Positions 9,760 through 14,922 of a DNA stretch of 14,922 nucleotides are shown in pieces. The translations under genes and the position numbers were made by a program. This stretch comes from Conidiobolus incongruus B7586. Lineage: Eukaryota; Entomophthoromycota; Entomophthoromycetes; Entomophthorales; Conidiobolaceae. How positions within the stretch are numbered: the first letter of the stretch is position 1; the number at the start of each line of letters is the position of its first letter. The stretch covers positions 1 through 14,922 of the forward strand of contig JNEM01010854.1 in NCBI GenBank assembly GCA_000697335.1. The letters are read 5' to 3'. The notes beneath the pieces were generated by a model. The model saw only the letters and a program-made list of their open reading frames with translations, made no database searches and was not told the DNA's origin.

Positions 9760-10832
9760 ATGGATCTGAGTCCCGACAAGTCAACTTTATGGTAAAATTT
9801 TCCTGCTAGTTCATACAATGGTCTAACTGAGGTTTAGGATGGGAAACTTAGAGAGATGGATGAATGAAGAAATGATCTTGAAAATTTGGAGCTACTTTGG
9901 ATATGAAGTTGAAGTAAAAATGGTTGCCGATGCTGCTAATAATCTTCCCAATTCTGGTTACTGCTTTGTCAAGTTAGTGAATTCTAAGATCGCCAATGAA
10001 GCGTTTACTAATTTAAACAACGCTGCTATTCCCTTTGGAGATATGAGCTTTCGCTTGAATTGGGCTGCTGGTTGTGGTGTTGACCCTGTCGGGTAATTTC
10101 AGTTAACTACAACACAGTATAGATGTAAGTTAATCTCAATATATAGTGAATATAAATTACCTGAGTTTTCTGTTTATATTGGAGATTTATTCCCAAATGT
10201 AAATGATGCAATTTTATTTGTAAGTTGATTGGTTAATTATTTCAACTTGATCTGACTTTGAGTATAGGCTCATTTTAAAAGACGATATCCATCTGTTCGC
10301 GGGGTCAAAGTAGTGAAAGATGACTTGACATCCAATAGCAGGCGCTATGGATTTATCCGGTTTGGCGACGAACTTGAGAAATTCATGTGTTTACTGGAAA
10401 TGGATGGCTCTGTACTATTGAACAAACCTTTGGCTGTTAAAGAAGCAGCACCTAGACAAAATCCCATCATCTCTAATTATGGCAAGATGGATCAATCCAT
10501 TACATCCGTGTTCGTTGGAAATTTAGCTGATGCTATTACATCTGAGGATCTTTACAAGTACTTTATAATCAACTTTTAAACCTTTTCAACTCTAACTCAG
10601 CAAATCATAGTGAATTTATCAAATTTGGACCAATAGTCACCACCAAAATCTTGCCTTTCAAACATTGTGGATTTGTCCAATTCGAACAGAGATCCAGTGC
10701 CAAATTAGCAATATTTGAAATGAACAACAAATTTATAGGTATTCCAATATCTAATGAAATAATAGAATTATTAATTTCAATATAGGTTGTAATCGTGTCC
10801 GTTTATCCTGGGGAAAAATGGGACTATTATAA
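9760..10832 (+). CDS. Three-RRM RNA-binding protein, Nam8/Csx1/TIA-1-like; exons 9760-9791, 9838-10092, 10147-10219, 10268-10557, 10611-10738, 10786-10832
   Basis: A predicted RNA-binding protein of 274 residues with three RRM domains. Relatives act in splicing (Nam8, U1 snRNP) or mRNA stability (Csx1, Ngr1, TIA-1); which role applies here is not shown. Six exons join in phase through five introns of 46, 54, 48, 53 and 47 nt, with branch-like CTAAC (9823-9827), CTGAC (10252-10256), CTAAC (10592-10596) and CTAAT (10751-10755). RRM1 (residues about 9-91) begins STLWMGNLERWM, with RNP2 LWMGNL and RNP1 GYCFVKLV, ending FRLNWAAG. The linker runs into PEFSVYIGDL, the start of RRM2 (103 to about 185), with RNP1 RYGFIRFG. 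RRM3 (199-270) has RNP2 VFVGNL, then LYNEFIKFGPI across intron 4, RNP1 CGFVQFE, and RVRLSWGK at the end. Characteristic Nam8-family junctions are recovered at every splice. The start follows a TATA box by 38 nt and leaves only eight residues before RRM1. Fungal relatives usually exceed 350-500 residues, so this is a minimal, tail-less version. Confidence 0.92.
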
Positions 10833-10905
10833 TGAATTTAATATTAAATAATTATCGGGAAAAATTTCATTTTGGTAATTCTAAACCACATATTTTTAGT
10901 TATTT

Positions 10906-10911
10906 AATAAA
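10906..10911 (+). promoter_or_regulatory. Putative poly(A) signal of the RRM gene
   Basis: AATAAA lies 73 nt after the TAA stop (10830-10832). The hexamer is common by chance in this DNA, so support is positional only. Confidence 0.4.
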
Positions 10912-11488
10912 CAGTTGATTACTTAATGTGGTGGAAAATCTATAATAATAAATATTCTTTGTATTATCTATCATTAAATAAATAAATAATAGTACAATCT
11001 TGGGAATTAGATTATAGATATTGATTGATGATTTTCTATACTTAAAATTAAATTCATATATATAAAATAATTAATTCAATACCATTTTTTAACTATTGAT
11101 AGCAAATTAATATAATTACCATGAAGTATTATAAGAATATAAAGTATAATCATACCTCAAGCTAAATAGCTATTGGCACTGCTAAGTACCAAGGGATTTA
11201 ATACAATATAATAACTTTATAATATTATAGGAAGATAAATTCATGAAGTTGATATTTTATTTTGAAGCATATTCAAATGTAAGAATGATCATAAATAAGT
11301 GACTGCTGTATTTATTGTAAGAGAAAATGTAATTTTTCAACCTGATTTAAAGTTGAAACTAGTCATTATAACTAATTAACCTGAAAACTTTTATGTAAAT
11401 ATTATATTATTCGATTCCATATTATATTTTAAAAACAATATTACTATTGGAATTTTCTAGGAAATTTTTAATTTAATATTATGTCAAA
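10912..11488. other. Intergenic spacer, no gene seen
   Basis: AT-rich DNA between the RRM gene and the first decayed paralogue. No spliceable exon set, RNA gene or repeat is recognisable. It probably contains the 3' end of the RRM transcript and the former upstream region of the copy at 11489. Confidence 0.6.
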
Positions 11489-12266
11489 ATGTTAAAATAT
11501 AAAAAGTTTGAAGTAAAATTTAAACCATCTCCAAATCATCTATGCCCTTGGATTAATAAATAGAAAAAGAAAGCATTCCAACACCTCGAAGTTAACATTG
11601 ATGGATAATGTTTAGAATAAAAAGTCCTAACAAAGCATTATGAAGAGTTAATATTGAAACTTTGGGACGAAAAATTGCATGTGGTGATATATAACAATTA
11701 AGTATCAACTGTGAAAGTGTAGTAATGATGTTAATACATTTATTAAGGACTATCAAGGGAATCATACATAGTTACAAGGCCCAAATCGATTGTATTATTT
11801 ATACTACTTATCAGATTTGGGTTTAATACTTATCCTCACGGGTTATATAGCAGATATGTTTGTCCTGCTAAACTTAATCAAAGGATCATATAAACTCATT
11901 CAGACTATTTAATAATTAAAAATGGTGGATATTTGGTGAACTATTGAAGAGACTTGTTCAATAGAATCTAATCTTATTAACTAATGGAAATATTTTAATA
12001 TAAGCCAAATTATTATTTTCGCTTTTCACTTTGCAGATATTCACCATAAGCCAGTATATCCGATTTCCATCAATGCTATTAAAATAGTCAGGACGGATTT
12101 TAGTTTCTATAGAGTTAAATTCTTGGAGGAGTATTTTAGTGATTATTATCGATCTAAAGATGATGATTGTCTACGGAGAGATAGCCTCCAAAATCTACTG
12201 AATTTGTGAAAAATGCTTTAGTTTTTTTGATTCTTGAAAATAAGTAATATATACTTAAAGCAATGT
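11489..12266 (+). pseudogene. Decayed paralogue 1 of the 7487 gene
   Basis: The reading begins MLKYKKFEVKFKPSP from an ATG at 11489, comparable with the start of the intact gene. Blocks matching the intact protein in order include FNTYPHGLYSRYVCPAKL (versus FHTYPYQFFDDYVCLANF), SDYLIIKNGGYL (versus PDYTIFKNGEVL), ISINAIKIVRTDFSFYRVKF (versus IVINAIKVAGTQFSFYRAEI) and FSDYYRSKDD. The copy spans nearly the whole family length but carries several breaks, so it cannot be translated as one protein. It lies downstream of the RRM gene on the same strand as the intact member. Confidence 0.85.
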
Positions 12267-13009
12267 ATTTTTAATTGGCAATAGAAAGAGCATAGATGAA
12301 ATTGTTTGATTTACCTTTGATAACTATAATTATAGCTTATAAAGGACTACCTGTTATTTTACCACCACCTGAATATACTATATCAGCCACTATAAAAGCA
12401 ATTTAAATTTAGCATTAATATTTTTAATTCCAATTGTAGAATCACTAATAAATCAAATGAGATAAATAATTTCTAAAATGATATTAGATTCGTTTAATTA
12501 ACGCTTTTCAAGTAACATGTATTATTTTTTTAAATATTAAAATATTCCAAGATACATATTCAATTAATCAATAAGAAAAATATCTAAATGGATCTACTTT
12601 TATTTTTTCACATATTTTTTAATTAGTGACTGATTATTATAGATCAAGCGTAATTGAATCCATTAATCGCAAATGATTATTGAGAAATAGTTTATTATAA
12701 CCAATATAAGCCATAAAATTAAAATATTATTACAGTATTCAAGAACATAAATTCTTTAAAGTACTCGGATCCAAAAAAATCTCAAAATGTCTTTTATCAT
12801 TACTTTCTTAAATCACTTATATTGGCAATTAAATTTGATAAAAAAAACTATGGCATTCATTTTGACTAGATAATTTCAATATCTTGATGTTATTATTACT
12901 TTATCATCCTGTTTTATTTATTTAAATAATATAATTATTAAAAAATTTCCAAGATTTTCATTTTCCATTGAGTACCAAGCTCCAAATCACGTTTAATAAG
13001 TTAAATACA
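12267..13009. other. Spacer between the two decayed paralogues
   Basis: AT-rich DNA with no gene that I can support. A 36-codon open frame at 12296-12406 has a slightly richer composition (KGLPVILPPPEYTISAT) but no recognised family and no partner exons. Confidence 0.55.
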
Positions 13010-13780
13010 TTTGCCACCTCTGCATCGATTACCCTCTAAAATTAGCTAATGGTAAATGAAAGAGCTGGATAAATTTGTAGTGAAAATGGATCAATTGAGC
13101 TTATAGTATAGAGTTTCCAGATATTTATTGAGCTTTTATGTTGGAAGGCTGAGATAAAAGCAAAACAGAAAATTGTGATATACCAGAAATAAGTCCCAGT
13201 TGAAAAAGTATCTTGGTCGCTTTTGAAGGTTTACTATGTGAAAATAATACATATTCATAGTCAACAAATCTCAATTACTACTCTTATATATCTTTTATTC
13301 ACCACATTGGAATTTAATACCCTAAGAATAATATCTTAAATACATTTGTTAGGTTAACTTTGGTGAAAAAACTATACTTTTCTTTATTAAAAGATTTAAA
13401 AATTAAAAAATACTACACATTATTCAAAAGATTTTTACTGTAACATGAAAATATTTGAATAATTGGGGTGAATATCATATCATTGGCAAAATGATTGTGT
13501 GTGCTTTTCAATTTATTTCACTTTACGCCTTGCCTCAATCATCTGATTCAACTATTCCAATAGTTATTAATGTTATTGAGGTTATGGAATCTCATTTTAG
13601 TTTTTATAAGACAGAGTTTTCTCTTGAATATATAGATAATTATATTCAATTTGGGCATAAGGACTTATCAATATCCAGAAATTCTGAAAAACTTTCCAAA
13701 TTTGTCATAGATGCTCTCGGTTTTTTGTACCTAGATACAATATACTTAATATGGTTTACACTTCATTTGGCTAATTTTAA
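13010..13780 (+). pseudogene. Decayed paralogue 2 of the 7487 gene
   Basis: This copy is similar over most of the family length. An FPDIY block near 13110 matches LPDIYQ of the intact protein. The best part is an open stretch from about 13455 with HIIGKMIVCAFQF (versus YFIGKMVMCAFHI), IPIVINVIEVMESHFSFYKTE (versus EPIVINAIKVAGTQFSFYRAE) and YIDNYI (versus YISDYY). Towards the end, nucleotides around 13732-13770 closely match the last coding bases of the intact gene at about 8268-8305. The 5' half is strongly decayed and the copy has several breaks. The open frame at 13455-13856 is therefore a fragment of this relic and not an independent gene. Confidence 0.82.
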
Positions 13781-13871
13781 TCTTTTATCAAATCCACACT
13801 CATACATTATCATCGGAATTAGAAATAGCAAGCTGATTATCAAAATTATTTTTTAAAATTATTTTATTATA

Positions 13872-13910
13872 GAGTGGTTCAAAAAGTGAATTCACATAAT
13901 TTAAATTTAT
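13872..13910. repeat. Terminal repeat of the old mariner copy
   Basis: GTGGTTCAAAAAGT followed by TTCACA is a typical mariner-type end. It abuts a TA dinucleotide. The partner repeat is not in the window; it should lie to the right of the second mariner if that one inserted into this element. Confidence 0.6.
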
Positions 13911-14544
13911 ATTAAACAAAACAAATAAAGATAAAGCAAAAATAAAATGATTTTAATAATTAATAGCTTACTAGTTTTTCAATAACAGTATTCCATACTA
14001 ATGGTAAGTTGCTTAACCCATTTACATAGGCTTTTATAATTTATCTTCAAAATTTCACCCGTATTTTTGAAATTTGAAATGTTATCAAATCCCTTTCCCC
14101 AAATCAAATTCTTCAACTTACCAAAACAATCATAATCACAAGGGTTTATAACTGATGAATATGTTGGGTGTGGTAATAAAGACCAGTCCTTTTCAATAAA
14201 CAAATCTTTGATAATTTTTACTGTATGTATATAACTATTATGGTGTAAAATAAATGGTTATTTAATTGTTTTTTTCTTATACTAATTTATAATTTTAGTT
14301 TTGAAAAATCTAAAATATACTCTACTATTACAGTTTATCTTTGCTGGTAATAATTAGTGAATTTCTGTATTATTAATATCTATACCTAATAGTAATCTTC
14401 ACCTTTTTTCAAATAATTTTTGTTTTGGAACTTGTAATGGTGGTTTTAATTTTTTTAACCCAAGCACTTTTTTTATTTCTTAGTAATAGATTATTTAATT
14501 AAATCCTTGATTTATTAATTGTAATAATTTTTTAAGTATAGTAT
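13872..14544 (-). mobile_element. Old truncated mariner (DD34D) copy
   Basis: A Tc1/mariner relic on the minus strand. The left terminal repeat begins GAGTGGTTCAAAAAGTGAAT (13872-13891) next to TA at 13870-13871 and resembles the end of the neighbouring element at 14547 (shared GT, CACA and AATTT positions). From about 14256 down to a stop near 13979, the transposase C-terminal part reads FILHHNSYIHTVKIIKDL, then DWSLLPHPTYSSVINPCDYD and CFGKLK. The spacing from the first His of HHN to the Asp of NPCDY is 34 residues, as in mariner DD34D, but the second catalytic Asp is now His. Upstream (14280-14530) only scattered relics of the N-terminal DNA-binding part remain (ITKK...KKIKTT or LKKLKPPLQVPKQK in other frames), and the region with the first catalytic Asp appears lost. 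An open reading stretch at 13979-14203 is a fragment of this relic. Confidence 0.8.
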
Positions 14545-14546
14545 TA

Positions 14547-14922
14547 GTGCAGAAATTAAGTAATGGCACAATTTTAAAATTAAAATTAAACAAATAAATT
14601 AATAAATAATATATAAAATTTAATGAATAATATAAAATTAATAGCCTCCTTTATTATTAATAACTCTTTTCCATACCTTTGGTAAGCTTCTAATACCTAA
14701 AAAACAGTTCTTTTTATTAAGGACTGAAATTTGATGTTTCATGAACCAATTTAATTTGTTTGCAGGAATTTTTTTTCCTGCAAGCTGTTTTTTTAATTGT
14801 CCAAAACAATTATAATCACATGGATTATAATCAGGTGAATATACTAGATGTGGTAACTCCCTCCAATTTTTTTTATATAAAAAATCTTTTACAGCTTTAG
14901 CTTTATGTATTTTGCAATTATC
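14547..14922 (-). mobile_element. Younger mariner (DD34D) element, 3' end only
   Basis: A mariner element running off the right edge. Its end begins GTGCAGAAATTAAGTAATGG (14547-14566) next to TA (14545-14546) and continues into an AT-rich trailer of about 70 bp before the transposase stop. The copy is clearly younger than the other two: 94 codons read without a stop, with well-kept motifs. The end matches both ends of the decayed element at 5592-6889. Confidence 0.85.
14638..14922 (-). CDS. Mariner transposase, C-terminal 94 residues (partial)
   Basis: The catalytic C-terminal part of a mariner transposase, the enzyme that cuts and pastes the element at TA sites. The frame opens at the window edge exactly on the second catalytic Asp (DNCKIHKAKAVKDFL), then WRELPHLVYSPDYNPCDYNC, with the third catalytic Asp in NPCDY; 34 residues separate the two, defining DD34D. 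It continues FGQLKKQLAGKKI and ends LPKVWKRVINNKGGY before the stop (TAA read on the minus strand, 14638-14640). This length after the last Asp fits the family. The first catalytic Asp and the helix-turn-helix domains lie outside the window, so whether the whole gene is intact cannot be judged. Confidence 0.88.
   Translation of the reverse strand, partial: DNCKIHKAKAVKDFLYKKNWRELPHLVYSPDYNPCDYNCFGQLKKQLAGKKIPANKLNWFMKHQISVLNKKNCFLGIRSLPKVWKRVINNKGGY

Noticed and set aside
12296-12406. 36-codon open frame starting with ATG after the first decayed paralogue
   Set aside because: Slightly better composition than its surroundings, but it is short, has no recognised family and no splice partners; not enough to call a gene.
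13455-13856. 133-codon open frame as an independent gene
   Set aside because: It aligns with the internal and C-terminal part of the 273-residue protein, and similarity continues upstream in broken form, so it is part of a decayed copy.
14760-14784. Inverted repeat TTGCAGGAA...TTCCTGCAA inside the younger mariner
   Set aside because: It lies within conserved transposase coding sequence (LAGKKIPA) and is most likely a coding coincidence, not a terminator or regulatory hairpin.

Overview
The window is nuclear DNA from a very AT-rich eukaryote, most likely a fungus and probably an early-diverging (zygomycete-grade) one; that placement is inference. It rests on an Adp1-type ABCG transporter with a cysteine-rich ectodomain (an architecture typical of fungi), a Nam8/Csx1-like three-RRM protein, and seven introns of only 46-54 nt with GT-AG ends and, in several, CTAAC/CTGAC-type branch sites. 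Intergenic DNA is close to pure A+T, and no bacterial-style operons are present.

Layout. At 1-2619 (+) lies the 3' part of the Adp1-like gene: the tail of one exon, a small internal exon and a long last exon, with the gene's start outside the window. From 2643 to 7486 is a 4.8-kb AT desert. It holds a (TA)12 tract, two small palindromes and, at about 5592-6889, a complete-length but heavily decayed mariner (DD34D) element with terminal inverted repeats and TA flanks that has no usable ORF. At 7487-8308 (+) is an intact 273-codon gene of unknown function with PD-(D/E)XK-nuclease-like motifs. At 9760-10832 (+) is a six-exon gene for a compact 274-residue protein made of three RRMs, preceded by a clear TATA box. 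At about 11489-12266 and 13010-13780 (+) are two decayed paralogues of the 7487 gene, so the window holds a small dispersed cluster of this family with one intact and two broken members. At 13872-14922 (-) are two further mariner elements. The left one is an old copy whose second catalytic Asp has become His. The right one is much better preserved, runs off the window, and starts where the recognisable coding relic of the first stops, suggesting insertion of one mariner into another.

The host genes (transporter and RNA-binding protein) look like unrelated housekeeping genes. The rest is typical accessory landscape: an expanding and decaying gene family of unknown role, embedded in AT-rich DNA with mariner copies of different ages. 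The differences between the best and worst mariner copies lean strongly towards GC-to-AT changes, which may explain how the desert arises.
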